From Gaertneriomyces semiglobifer (Eukaryota; Chytridiomycota; Chytridiomycetes; Spizellomycetales; Spizellomycetaceae), in the NCBI GenBank assembly GCA_025558075.1, contig JAHLKF010000003.1, positions 496,001 through 560,000 of the forward strand: DNA of 64,000 nucleotides, written 5' to 3'. Below, piece by piece: positions 31,220-41,990 of this stretch. Numbering within the stretch: position 1 is the stretch's first letter; each line of letters opens with the position of its first letter. The position numbers were made by a program, and so were the translations under genes. The notes under the pieces were generated by a model that ran no database searches, was not told the DNA's origin, and saw only the letters and a program-made list of their open reading frames with translations.

Positions 31220-32641
31220 GGATGAAATCGATGTGATGAGTTTGTACAATGGCTGAATTGAATGAACATCATACTTGGGACAGACCTTTTATGCGGTCGG
31301 CCCTCCTAAGTAAGACTGTATCGTCAAATCTATTTACGGGCCGCACAGACGGTTGCTGAAAATAGTGGCGGTTCAACCAAAAATGATATTCGCTCAAATA
31401 TATCCCTCCGCTAAGATCTGGGTGCTAACGAAAAGCTCATACAGCCTGTCAAGCGAGCGTACGTTCGTGTGGAATCAAAGCCCGTCGTCGGAATGAACGG
31501 GGCAATAGGAAATCGCGGGAACAGGTTCACTTGTACAAAGTGACACTCGTCGACAATACCATTGACGAGGAACATGAAATTTGTCCAAAGGCTCTTAACG
31601 CTGGTGGGTTCCGGAAGAGTTTGGGCCCATGTAGTCGGTTAGTGGATATGCCTAACGATGCGAGCGACTTATTGCGAGACGAAATTATTCAAGAATGTGA
31701 GGACACCCGAGTCTTGTTCCTCTTGCGAGTCCCGCTACTTTCGCTGGGCAAGACTTGGTAAATATGAAGAAACGTTCGTATTACTGAGCATGCTCCGTTC
31801 GAAACAGCGATGAATACCGAGTCATTATCTGGACAATCATTATGAACTGGATATCAAGTGGTGGCCTGGCCTTGTATCGATGGTGGGTTTGCACTTGTTA
31901 CCTGACTGCCGTGCGGCTCGACCTGCAAAACGGCAGCCCAAATGACATATTGATACTTCCCGAAGACTCCCATACAGGCATCTTACAATAACGACACCAC
32001 ATGTGTGTATGATCTAGTCTCGGATTGCCTTTAAGGCGGATTCGTCGGTCACACTAAGCGTCATTGCTCAGGTCAAGCATGCATTGATCAAGCACTGGCT
32101 TTGAAACATTACCAAAAGCAATATTTGAAGACGCCGGGTGAGCCGACTTGGTAGTAGACAATCGCTTCACTGGCGGCAGCGAGGAAGTTGGAAAACTTGT
32201 GGCGGGCGAGGGCTTTAGTGTGCATGCTTCCCGCCTTCACCAACGACAAATACTCATCGGTGCCAATGGGTAATCAGATCCAGTATACTGCACACCGCGC
32301 TCCCCGGAGCGGCAAGCGCACTTACAAATGCACACACGAGGTGAGTGCTGAGCGGTGGGTGAGTCGTACATAACGGACTCGTCCTGAACGCCGGACTTGT
32401 CAATATTGGACTTGTGCACTAGCGGGGTTAGTGTAGGCAGCTGTGGCGTTTTCGATATTGGACTCGTCTTGGGAGCAGTGATAGCTGAGTGGTGATTGGT
32501 GAACGGTGATTGGTGTGAGGGGTGATGAGTGATGACAGGCACTCACACCAATCACCGGTCGCGCAACATCTTCACAGTTTGTCACTTGTAGACCTCACTG
32601 TTCTCAATGGCTACTTCTCTACGGAAACCTTCCGCTTCTCC
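31220..32641. other. Gene-poor intergenic region
   Basis: An open stretch at 31531-31761 (YKVTLVDNTIDEEHEICPKA) has some coding sense but no start or splice that I can support. The 32490-32560 part is rich in GGTGATTGGTG iterations with an inverted copy. Confidence 0.35.
32504..32557. repeat. Perfect 16-bp inverted repeat
   Basis: CGGTGATTGGTGTGAG (32504-32519) and CTCACACCAATCACCG (32542-32557) are exact reverse complements around a 22-nt loop. A further direct copy of GGTGATTGGTG starts at 32491. Confidence 0.85.
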
Positions 32642-32971
32642 CTAGACCGTCCGCCCCGCACGAATACGGTTACCACGTTCGCACATCTGTTTCGCGAGCG
32701 ATGCCATGTCAATATCAGAACCAGAACCAGACATGATCATCAACGCCGTGACATCTTGCTGGGTGATGAAGTGATGGCGCTCTCTTTTAATCTCGTCTTC
32801 CGATAACTTCAAAACCAAAAATGACATGAAATGAGTGACAGCTCGAAGCAAGAACGATGCATTCATCGTATTCACATATGCCACGTAACGTGCAAAAGTC
32901 CCTCCAGGTCTTCTTAGCCAGTGCCCAGGCATGTTTGCATAAAGTATCGACGCATCCAGTAGTGATGCCAT
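32642..32971 (-). CDS. Hypothetical 109-residue protein
   Basis: An ATG-initiated single-exon ORF (MASLLDASILYANMPGHWLR) with believable composition: YVAYVNTMNASFLLRAVTHF, then a charged helix EDEIKRERHHFITQQDV, and SGSDIDMASLAKQMCERGNR. No domain is recognised and no splice sites extend it. It stands alone in a gene-poor stretch, so it may be a small lineage-specific gene or chance. Confidence 0.35.
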   Translation of the reverse strand: MASLLDASILYANMPGHWLRRPGGTFARYVAYVNTMNASFLLRAVTHFMSFLVLKLSEDEIKRERHHFITQQDVTALMIMSGSGSDIDMASLAKQMCERGNRIRAGRTV

Positions 32972-34104
32972 GTGCAGAAACCCATATGTGCGTGAGTACG
33001 TCTGTGTACTAAGTGGACATACGCATTTCCGAGGAACTCTTTGAACTAATAGTCGAGCACTTCTAGTGATAACGCAGCGAGACTTGTTCCGGCAAGGAGT
33101 CAGGAACGTTCAGCACGGCCGCAACATGACTTTGACTGCGGGGAGGGGTATCACGGCCAGCATGCACGCGAACAACCTCACAACACCGCTGACAGGGTGT
33201 ACTTACTCACGTGAATTTGACCGCTGCTCGGTCGGTTGAACCAGTTCTATCATGATCACTTCGCTGACAGAGAAAGAAGGAAGGTTGAGGACGAGTGTAT
33301 TACAGGTCACATGACCCACATCCCATGGCGGCCGACGGCGTTCTCCAACTCCACCTTAACTCCCACCAGATGGCATTCCACAGCTAAATCAAGAAGCTAG
33401 ACTTGGTGTCCCTCCCTACGAAAACTCGGTTCTATCTGTACTCTGTCAGCCAGGTTCCTGCGTTCCAAAAGGACCCTATTGCGCTACGCGTCATAACGCA
33501 GGCTGATGAGAGGTTTGAGAGGTCGAACCACAACAACACTAACATCACATAAAGCGTTTCGTCCTTGTCAGACGGCACCGCCTGGTCTCACCTTCTTCCA
33601 TACCGGAAACGTTTAAGCTCCTGGTCGTGACTTGCAATGCGAACACACGCGGGGAAGGCGGCTTATATAATCCCGCCGGCTTGTGTAAGCAAACGCGCGC
33701 TGAGTTGTGTTCTTCGAATTCCTCGAAAAGAATAATAAATAAAGTCGAGCGCTCCACGGAACTGGTGCGTTCGGTTGAAACGCTTCCCGCTGAGCTTTGA
33801 ACGAAGTCACCTCCGTGAGATGCGGGTCTGTCATGGATGTCCATTGACATGGTACCACATGTGATGCTTCCACCGCCAGATTTAGCAACTTGAATGGAGG
33901 ACGTAAACAATGTCTACATAGGCACATTCTTTCTGTTCGTGATCAACGAGAAGTGCGGTCAATTGTACTTGGGGTGCTACTTTGGCACAAAAATGTTCAA
34001 ACATTCGGCCGACATGGAAGATGAGTAAATATAAAAGCGTGGGGTGGTCGAGTACCGGCAACTGAAAGTAACTTCAGAGTTAACGCCTTTTGAAGTACAA
34101 AATA
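32972..34104. other. Gene-poor intergenic region
   Basis: No gene supported. A minus-strand ATG ORF at 33850-33545 is open but shows no domain or splice signals. The segment just before 34105 is the presumed promoter of the 7-TM gene. Confidence 0.4.
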
Positions 34105-35200
34105 ATGGCCGCGGAAATATGCCAGGCATGTTTGGAATCGCCGCTCATCCAAGCCGGCATTGCGGAAACAGTTCGTGCTTACGCCAAAGAGGCTGCCGAA
34201 GGTATGTTCATTCCTGATGGCGGAGACACCACGGGTTCGATAGCATGCTGACATCGTTTGCGTCGCAGGGTACGCTGCTGTCGGGACGTTGTCAGGATTG
34301 GCACTGCCGTTCGTTGCAGGCAATTTTGGGCTTGCAGTTTGGCGTCTTCTGGCGCGGAAACCCCATGCTCGCGGCTGGATTATCCTCGCGTCCTCATTAG
34401 GCTTCGCCATCGCGACCGTTCCTCTACTGCTAGGCGTCTTGCACTATGAGAACAGCACAAACTCGGCCACCGTCTGGGGCGTAATTGGAGTCATCGTTGG
34501 ATTGGCCGGACTATGTATGGCCGGCGGTATGAGGTTTGCCGCACCATTTACTCGCCGAGACCATCGGCGACTTGTCATCGGAATCACAGCGGTGTGGTCG
34601 GTAGCTTTCGCAATTACTGGCATGACATTGGCGTTCCTCGAAATCCGATCGTTTCCAGCGGGGCGGTATAGCATCCGCCCCTTTTCCAACAAAACGTCGA
34701 TTATGTTTTCCATGCTTCCTATGTTTTATGCGGCCGCCGGTCTTTTTTGCTTCAGCCGGCAATTAAGGATCTCCATTAAGAAAATCAAAACAGCATCAAC
34801 GAATCGCACCAAGATGCAGTCTCTGGAGTGGGCAAACCACGTCTGCATATCGGCCACTCTCGTTGCTATGGCCATCTACTTACCCTTGCTGCCGAAATTC
34901 AAGGAGAACGACGGTCGTTATGACTCTGTAACTGCCGTATTGTTCGGGTCGTTTTGCTTGATGTGTGAAAACATCTTTGAAACTCTTACGGATGTCATGA
35001 ACGACGTCGTCACCTCATTCGCGACATCCAGATCCAGTCAAGCTTATGGAACGAAAGAACGGAGTGGCAGGATGAATGGGCAAGCCAAAAACACCGATGG
35101 AACGCAAATGGCGGTTGCAATTGGTAATGCCAACGTTCCAAGAAGTGAACCAATCCTTAGCCCACAAGAGCTTGACGCCGCGCCAACTATGCTTGATTAA
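34105..35200 (+). CDS. Seven-transmembrane protein of unknown family
   Basis: Two exons (34105-34201 and 34269-35200; GTATGT...GCAG intron) give 342 residues. A 40-residue N-terminus (MAAEICQACLESPLIQAGIA) precedes seven hydrophobic segments. They begin around TLSGLALPFVAGNFGLAVW, GWIILASSLGFAIATVPLLL, TVWGVIGVIVGLAGLCMAGG, LVIGITAVWSVAFAITGMTL, SIMFSMLPMFYAAAGLFCF, VCISATLVAMAIYLPLLP and VTAVLFGSFCLMCENIFETL. The tail of about 80 residues is polar and should be cytosolic if the topology is GPCR-like. I see no DRY, NPxxY or retinal-lysine signature, so membership of a known receptor class cannot be claimed. It could be a fungal orphan receptor or a transporter-like protein. Confidence 0.75.
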
Positions 35201-35936
35201 ACGAATGTGCATAGTTAGCTCAGGGAATATACTTGATAGCTTCGTTCTGTCATAATAATAAATGGAATGTATCCCCCATCCCCTGGTTTGCTGGACGGAC
35301 CGCATGGAATTCCACCCTTCTACGATTCTCCCCACACGTGCATTCATGGTGATGTCAAATTACCCCTATGGTAATCATACTAATCCATCCACCCAGCAAG
35401 CTCCCCCACCATTCCTCGCTTCCATTCCTGCGACCGACCACCCGGAACGACGGAACCAGGCATTGGCAGCACTCAGCACTAATAACGTTGTGATGAAGGA
35501 ATGCGTTTTTCCAATGATGATGCGCGCTTTGGCGTCCTAAATTGGCTTGTTCATGGCGTCTTTTCCCCCTTTGAACAAACAGGCAAAAGGAAAGTTTCTG
35601 ATCTGGCTGCGGACGAGGCGCTTTGCTTCTCAAATTGCCGCATGCTTTGGAACTTTACTCCGGAAGCAAGAAGTCCTCTTGTAGGTAGCATATGGTAGAC
35701 GCAGTTCAGCAAGGGCGTTCGTTGTTCAGCCACCACTCTGCTGTTGAGGGGTGTATATGTAGCTCGCTTTTCTACCTGCCGTCGCGGATATCATCATTGG
35801 CAGGTCCGGCATTCCAGTTCTTCTTATTATCAGTTGTTGAAACGAGGGTTGCGTTTCTGAGCTGGTTGCAATTGAAACTGTTTGGCGAACGCAAAAGCTT
35901 GTTGTTGCCCGTCTCTTCCATCATCTCCCCGCCAAC
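35201..35936. other. Intergenic region
   Basis: Upstream region of the Skt5/Chs4-like gene. Short open frames on both strands show no start, splice or domain support. Confidence 0.45.
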
Positions 35937-38397
35937 ATGACAACGCATACACTCCAATCCCCGCCACAATCACCTCGGCGCCGCCATCAGCCTGCAGCAC
36001 ATAGTGCGCCATCCAGTCCTGCCAATGGACACAAGTCCGCGGCAGTTGAGAGATGGCTTAGGGAAATGCCTCTGCCCCCAGGCATTCACAACACAATTGC
36101 TGTGGATACGGAGATAGCTGCGCATGGGACAAGCTCTTCAGGAAAACGGGCAACTTCTAGCTCACGACGAGCGAGTAGAGTCATCAATGGAGCAGAACCG
36201 GTCAGGGTAAGGATCAGTTGAACCTGTTTTGCATGATCTTTGTTATGTGAAAAGACTTGGCCCGGCTTTGAAACCGGCCGAGAATGCATGCCGAAGAAGT
36301 TTTAGGCCGGGCCGCTACTCGTTTATCAGATGCTTTAGATACTAAGATATATTGCTCTCTATGCAGCCCGAAACTCGTCGAAACTCGTCATTTCCGCTTA
36401 TACAGATACCCAACCGCCCGAGCATGGACGCAAAGCGGAATAGCTTTCATGGCGGGAAGTCTGTCGCCAAGCTCTCTCTGGACCTTACCAACCCGCGCTC
36501 AGCACCAATGGCCGCTGAACTACACACACGTCGATCGAAGCAGTCCAAGTCTGCTTCCACCTCCCCACAGAGGCCGGTGTCGCAATCTTTCGCACCCCGC
36601 GCCCCTGGTCGTTCGGCCGCTCGGGCATCAATGATTTTGACTGAGCTGAGCGAAGCTGAAAAGGATGCCACTCAAGAAAAGTATTTTCCGAACGGGGAAC
36701 GATCAGTTCTGGCAGGGTTGTCTGCGGTTGCAGAGGAGCGCGGCTATGAGTCGAGCGGTACCGAGTCGGATATTGATGCTGAAGATAGCGAGAATGAGGC
36801 CACACTTAGAACTGAACGTTCTGACCTAATTATCGCACCCGCTATCAAGGATGCTGATCGGGGATCACTGGCGTCATCAACTTTGGATGCTCAGCAGCTG
36901 TTGGGAACCGAATTTGCCGCTTCCGTGGCATCGTCTACTGGCACTGACCGGCTCAACACGGCCGTCAATATGTCCGAACGTGGCAACGAGAGCTTCTCCG
37001 CCACAAATGCCACCCTATTAGCAAGACCACCACCGCCCGCGGTGCCGTATCATCGTGACTCCCTTGTCCCTTCCATTCGGTCTGGAATATCCTCCGACGC
37101 TGAGTCTGTTGTTGACAACGACGATTCCATGTCCGACTCAGGATCTCTCTCATCCTCCGCACCATTGCCGAATCTTTTACAACTTCACCGCCATCGTTTG
37201 AAGAAGACAGAGGACCCTGCGACGCAATTTCTGTCGGCCACTTTCATTATTGATCATGTCCACTCTTTGACCCCTGCGACTGCGCAAAAGCCATACTGTG
37301 AACTCGCAGTCAAGCAATTGAAAAAGCTAGCCCTCGCATCAAATCCCTATGCCCCGGCTCAGCACCTGCTTGCCAACCTATACATATCCGGCATTCCAGG
37401 CTTTCAGTCGACTCATACACCATCGTACAGCAAGGCTTTCCAATTATACTCGTCTGCCTCCAAAAGAGACCATGTAGAGTCGATTTTCCACCTTGGTCTG
37501 TGCTACGAGATGGGTTTAGGCACGCCTCAGTCAAATTCGCGAGCATTGTGGAATTACCGTAAAGCTGCTGTTTCCAACCATCCTGGTGCAATGTTCCGTC
37601 TCGGAACATCCTTGCTCTACGGAAGTTTGGGGCAGGCGGCTAATCCACGAGATGGAGTCAAATGGCTGAAACTTGCCGCCAAATACGCTACTCCGCAATA
37701 TCCGCACGCTCTCTACGAATTGGGGATGCTTCATGAAAAGGGCGTTGAGAATGTGATATGGCCAGACTGGAACTACCTATTACAGTTACTCAGTAAAGGC
37801 GCAGAACTTGGCTGCGTGAGATGTCAAAGAAAACTCGGCGAGGCATTTGAATATGGCGCGTTAGGATGTGAGGTTGACCCTGGACGCAGTGTGTACTACT
37901 TCGGCTTAGCCGCCGAAGGTGGAGATCTTGACGTGAGTATCTCGCACATGTTACTTGGATGAACCTAAGTGCTGACCTATTCCTTGCAGGCAATGTTTGA
38001 GCTGGGCGGCTGGTACCTTACTGGCGTACATGATCCCAAAACCGGCTTTACCTTAGCCCAGTCGTACACAGAAGCCCATCGATGGGTCTTGCGCGCCGCA
38101 GAAGGAGGCAGCCGTCGCGCAATGAAAGCGATGGGATACTTCCGTGAAGTAGGTGTTGGTTGCGATGTGTCAGAGGTTGAAGCGCGGTGGTGGTACAATA
38201 AAGCTGCGAATACCCCTGACGACCCCATCGACAAGGATGATGCCGGCGGCTTATTAGGAAAAGTCAGCAGGCTCGCCGCTCAGGATGGTAAGAAACCTGC
38301 GAAAACCAAGCAAAATGCGAGTAAGAGAGCGATGCCCGCTGCCAAGATTGCGAAGAAGAAGAGCGGGGACGGCAAGAAGTCGTGTGTTATAATGTGA
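35937..38397 (+). CDS. Skt5/Chs4-like Sel1-repeat protein, chitin synthase activator
   Basis: Predicted activator and localiser of chitin synthase at the membrane. Exons 35937-36206, 36367-37932 and 37990-38397 give 747 residues. The first 370 residues are Ser/Pro-rich and disordered. A run of Sel1-like repeats starts at about residue 410: APAQHLLANLYISG, SIFHLGLCYEMGLGTPQSNS, AMFRLGTSLLYGSLGQA, ALYELGMLHEKGVE, CQRKLGEAFEYGALGCEVDP, AMFELGGWYLTG, AMKAMGYFREVGVGCDVSEV. The tail is Lys-rich and ends CVIM, a CAAX box, as in yeast Chs4/Skt5, which is prenylated. The intron at 37933 splits two repeats. With the chitin deacetylase it forms the cell-wall theme of the window. Confidence 0.9.
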
Positions 38398-38747
38398 ATA
38401 ATCGATCAGACCTTAGCACATCTTATGATAATATGATTTAATAGTCTCGAGTCAGACGCTAAACTTCCGAATAGACATTAAACTCTCTTAAATTGTCATT
38501 ACAACCATTAAATGAGCACAATCCGTCATTCCACATATCACACTTAGGATTTCTAGGATTTCTCCCGACAACAAATGGTTGACTGCCCACATAAATATAA
38601 ACCCTTTCACAACGCTTGTTGGGGAAAAAAATGAGATCCTTCTGTTAACCTCGTCTACGTATCGGTTCGACTGCGTCGTACTCTCGGGAAAATTCGTGCT
38701 AAAAAGAACTAAAGTGATTATGTTTAAAGTTACGTGGTATAAAGGGC
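38398..38747. other. Convergent intergenic region
   Basis: 3' flanks of the Skt5-like gene and of the glycogen-binding-domain gene. The sequence is A/T-rich, with AATAAT/AATATG-type polyadenylation-like stretches. Nothing else seen. Confidence 0.5.
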
Positions 38748-40560
38748 TCAGTTAGGTTTCCCTGAAAAGAGGTTCTTGATCTGTTCGGGCGGTTACGTAG
38801 AGTTATTAAGGCTGAGTTGGCAGTCGACAAGATAACAACACTAAAAACACCTACCTTTTTCCAGACGCCAGCTTTCTTCTTGGGACTCCCATCCTGTGCG
38901 GGCGTAGTAGCTGGGGCTTCTGTGGTATGCGCCTGTTCCCCGGCGCCGGCAGACTCTCGAAGCTTATCAAGTGCTTGGACTGCAACAGGATCAGCAGCGG
39001 TCGTGTTTGCGGCTGGTCCAGCATTTGAATCGGGTTTACTTTGCACAGGGGCCTCGGATTTAGCTTCGACGGGTAGGTCGACTTTGGCTGGGACTTCAGG
39101 CTTGGTTTCAGCTGGTGCGTCAACCTTGACGTCAACCGGTGCCTCAGCTTTTGTTTCGACAGGCCCTGTATTGGCCTCAACTGGTTCTTCAACTTTTGCA
39201 ACCGCTGGCACATCAGATTTCCCGTCAACCGCCTCGGCTTTCCCAACGTCCGCGGGGAACGGGATATTGAAAGTCCCAGATGGAATAGGTTCAGCAATGA
39301 CAGGAGCGGTTGGTGAAACATGCCCGTCTTCCACAATGGGTGCCGCGGCATCCTCCACTTTACCCACGCCTGCAGATGGCGCCGCCGCGGGAACACTGTC
39401 CACCTGGGAAGGTCCGCTAGTAGTGGTTTGCTGAGCGGCGAGTGGCTCAATTGAAGTCTCATCCGCTACGATATCATCTGTCTTAGTGGCAGTGTCCGAT
39501 GCCACAGCCGAGATAGTGTCGTTCACGTTCACGCTTTCATTGGAGCTGACGTGCGCGGTAGCCTCAGGAATAATTTCAGCACTTCCAGAAACAAGCTCGG
39601 GAGGAATAGAACCACTGCCGAGCAATGTCTCCTTCGGGGGCTCGACCTCGCTCGAAGCAGCTACACCGGCAACAGCAGTCTCGTCAACGGCTGGTGTCTT
39701 TTCGGCTTCAGTGACAGGCTGAGCGACCACATCACCGCTGCTTCCGTGGTTAACTGCGTTATCCATCACGTCAGCCGCAATTGGTGCTGGACCTTTGATG
39801 TCTTCGGTGTGAGCAGAGGTGTCAGCCTCCAGTGCAGGTGTCTTGCCGGTCTCGTCACCAGCCTCGTGACCCGCTGTGCTAGTGGACGGTTCCTGGTGAA
39901 GCGCCTCGGCACTCCCTGCAGGTGTAGGTTCTGGTGTGATGGTTGCTTGGGCTGGAGTATGGGCCTCTGGCGGAGAAGTGATTTCGTCAGTAGCGCTCCT
40001 CGTGGCATCAGCCGGGACATCTGTTCCGGGAGCCTCAGGTGCAATCTCTGCCGCGGCCACTGGCTGAGCGCCCTGAGTGACAGGTGCAGCAGCAGTGCCA
40101 TCTACTTCTTCTGTAGCACTTTTCGCGCCTGCATCGAACACAAAAACGTTGTTCTAACAGAAGGCGTTTAGATTCAGTAAGGAATCGAGGCCACTCCACA
40201 AGCTTTACCTCATCGTCCCCTTCAATGGGATAACTTTCAGCTGCCTTCCAATCACCATCAACAATAAACTTGAACAGAATCTTTGTTCCCTCCGGTCGCT
40301 CAAGTTTGGCCCGGAAAACGCCGTCCTCGCCCTGCCAAACAGCATCAGTCACTCTGAGCTATGTAAATCCCTCTGGTTTGCGGCTTTTTGAACCCACTTT
40401 GACCGCAACATGCTCCTCGCTATTCCAGTCACAAAAATCACCAGTAAGGACGACCTTGTACGAAGAAGGGACAGGTCAGAATTCAAATAGACGATACCGA
40501 AATTCTCCGGATCAACACCTTTTCACCACCACTCTTCCATTCAAAAGTATGCTCCACCAT
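38748..40560 (-). CDS. AMPK-type glycogen-binding (CBM48) protein with long repetitive tail
   Basis: Exons 40560-40519, 40454-40398, 40358-40209, 40153-38855 and 38780-38748 give 526 residues. The first 90 residues form an AMPK1_CBM/E-set domain: HTFEWKSGGEKVVLTGDFCD, WNSEEHVAVKL, GEDGVFRAKLERPEGTKILF, KFIVDGDWKAAESYPIEGDD, and ENNVFVFD. All the usual landmarks of AMPK-beta-like and Crp1/Mdg1-like domains are present. The rest is a disordered Ala/Glu/Pro/Thr-rich tail with an irregular 8-10-residue repeat near the end (units such as VETKAEAPVD and AETKPEVPAK). A basic end KKKAGVWKKIKNLFSGKPN closes the protein. The lack of a kinase-interaction C-domain argues against a true AMPK beta subunit; Crp1/Mdg1-like is closer. 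The 33-nt last exon is inferred. Confidence 0.85.
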
Positions 40561-41990
40561 TGTTGCGACTGTTCTACACCAATTTGATTCCAATCCTGAG
40601 TATCAAATCGTTCACAGGCTTGCTTTGCGCTCTCGACGGAAATGTAATCAAGCGGCAGACGAGACGATTGTTGGTTGTTAGCATTCGGCAGCCACGGGCA
40701 GCGAACAGCGGGCGAGATTTAACGCGTAGCTCCGCTGTTCGGCGGAGTCTCACGTAAGCAACTATTACGAATATTCGCACGCGTCTAGAACCAACGCAGC
40801 GTTATCATCGTCAACTTTTCCAGCTACGAAAAGCAAACAGCCATTGATGAACTCGGTCAGTGTCAAAAGAACGCTGTCTCGTTTTACTCCGCCTTCCGTC
40901 CCACCGTGAATTACAAGCAAACCGCAGTTGCATCCAGATGAAAATCGACGAAAAAACCACAGATCAGCAAGTGGTGAAGTGCCACGTTCTGCTCAGTTGC
41001 AGGATGACTGCTGAATCTTGACTGGCATTTGAACTGGTATCAGAGTTCGGGGATTTTCACCAGAATGCAAGTGTCATTAATTTCCTTTCAAACTTGATGC
41101 AGGAGGAATCAGATTAGTACAGCGTAGTTACTACAGATGATACCAGCCTTGAAATGGCCCCGAAATCATATGTAGCTTCGGTACACTGCTGTCCGTGATG
41201 AAGTTGGACCAGATTTGAACTTTGGTCGAGGAGATGGTTGAAACGTTAGATACGGTTCTTCCTGGAAAGGAGTGTAAAAGGCGCTTTGGTTCAGCACTTC
41301 TGCTGGCTAATGGTTTTCATGTTGTATGCAGACTCAATACGGGTGATAGGTAGGTAAGGAACCCTTAGGGGAACCCAGGATTGATATGCTCACGATACGC
41401 ACTGGCACCGAGCATTGAAAACCTCAGACCGTCAATTATACCGCAGATGGCATTGAAACCTCTTAGAGGCAGGAAGCTAGCCGCTGCCGGCCACCTGCAC
41501 CTACCACAATCGTCTTAAAAAGGAAGCGTTGCCATGATGTTGCTCAGGTGCCTGTTCTTGCCATGTGAAATCAGTTTGGAGTATGCACTCAAACCTTCTT
41601 CTTTGTAACAAAAACCTTAAGTTCCGTTGCATACTCACTACGCATTGTCGTTTTGTCGAGTCAGGATGCACAACAGAGCTTAGCGATCATATACGCTTGG
41701 ACGGTGCTGCTTGAGCTTTTACTCGTTGTAAAATGGGGCTTTCAATAAAGACTACCATGGTGGATCACCGCTGTTGTTGACCCGTCCTTCACATATCAGT
41801 CCGGCTGTATATCGACTGCCATGAGAGATGGTGCACTCCGTCCTTCGAACTTAACCAGCTTCTTGAAGCACCGCGTCTCTGTTATCGATTGCATATCACG
41901 TGACCAGTCAGGTCTGAACTCTTTTTGGCGAGCGAATATTTACAAGAAACTTCACAATTATTAGCTTCATCGCAGGAGCAACCAACGAAG
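40561..41990. other. Long divergent intergenic region
   Basis: About 1.4 kb between the glycogen-binding-domain gene and BMS1, which diverge. I found no ORF with domain or splice support on either strand, and no tRNA-like structure. It presumably holds both promoters. Confidence 0.45.

Noticed and set aside
31471..31761. Possible dihydrofolate-reductase-like start (VVGMNGAIGNRG)
   Set aside because: The resemblance covers a few residues; the frame stops at once and no other DHFR motifs follow.
38851..39434. Large ORFs in other frames over the glycogen-binding-domain protein tail
   Set aside because: They arise from the Ala/Pro/Glu repeat composition; the real frame is fixed by the CBM48 exons and splice phases.
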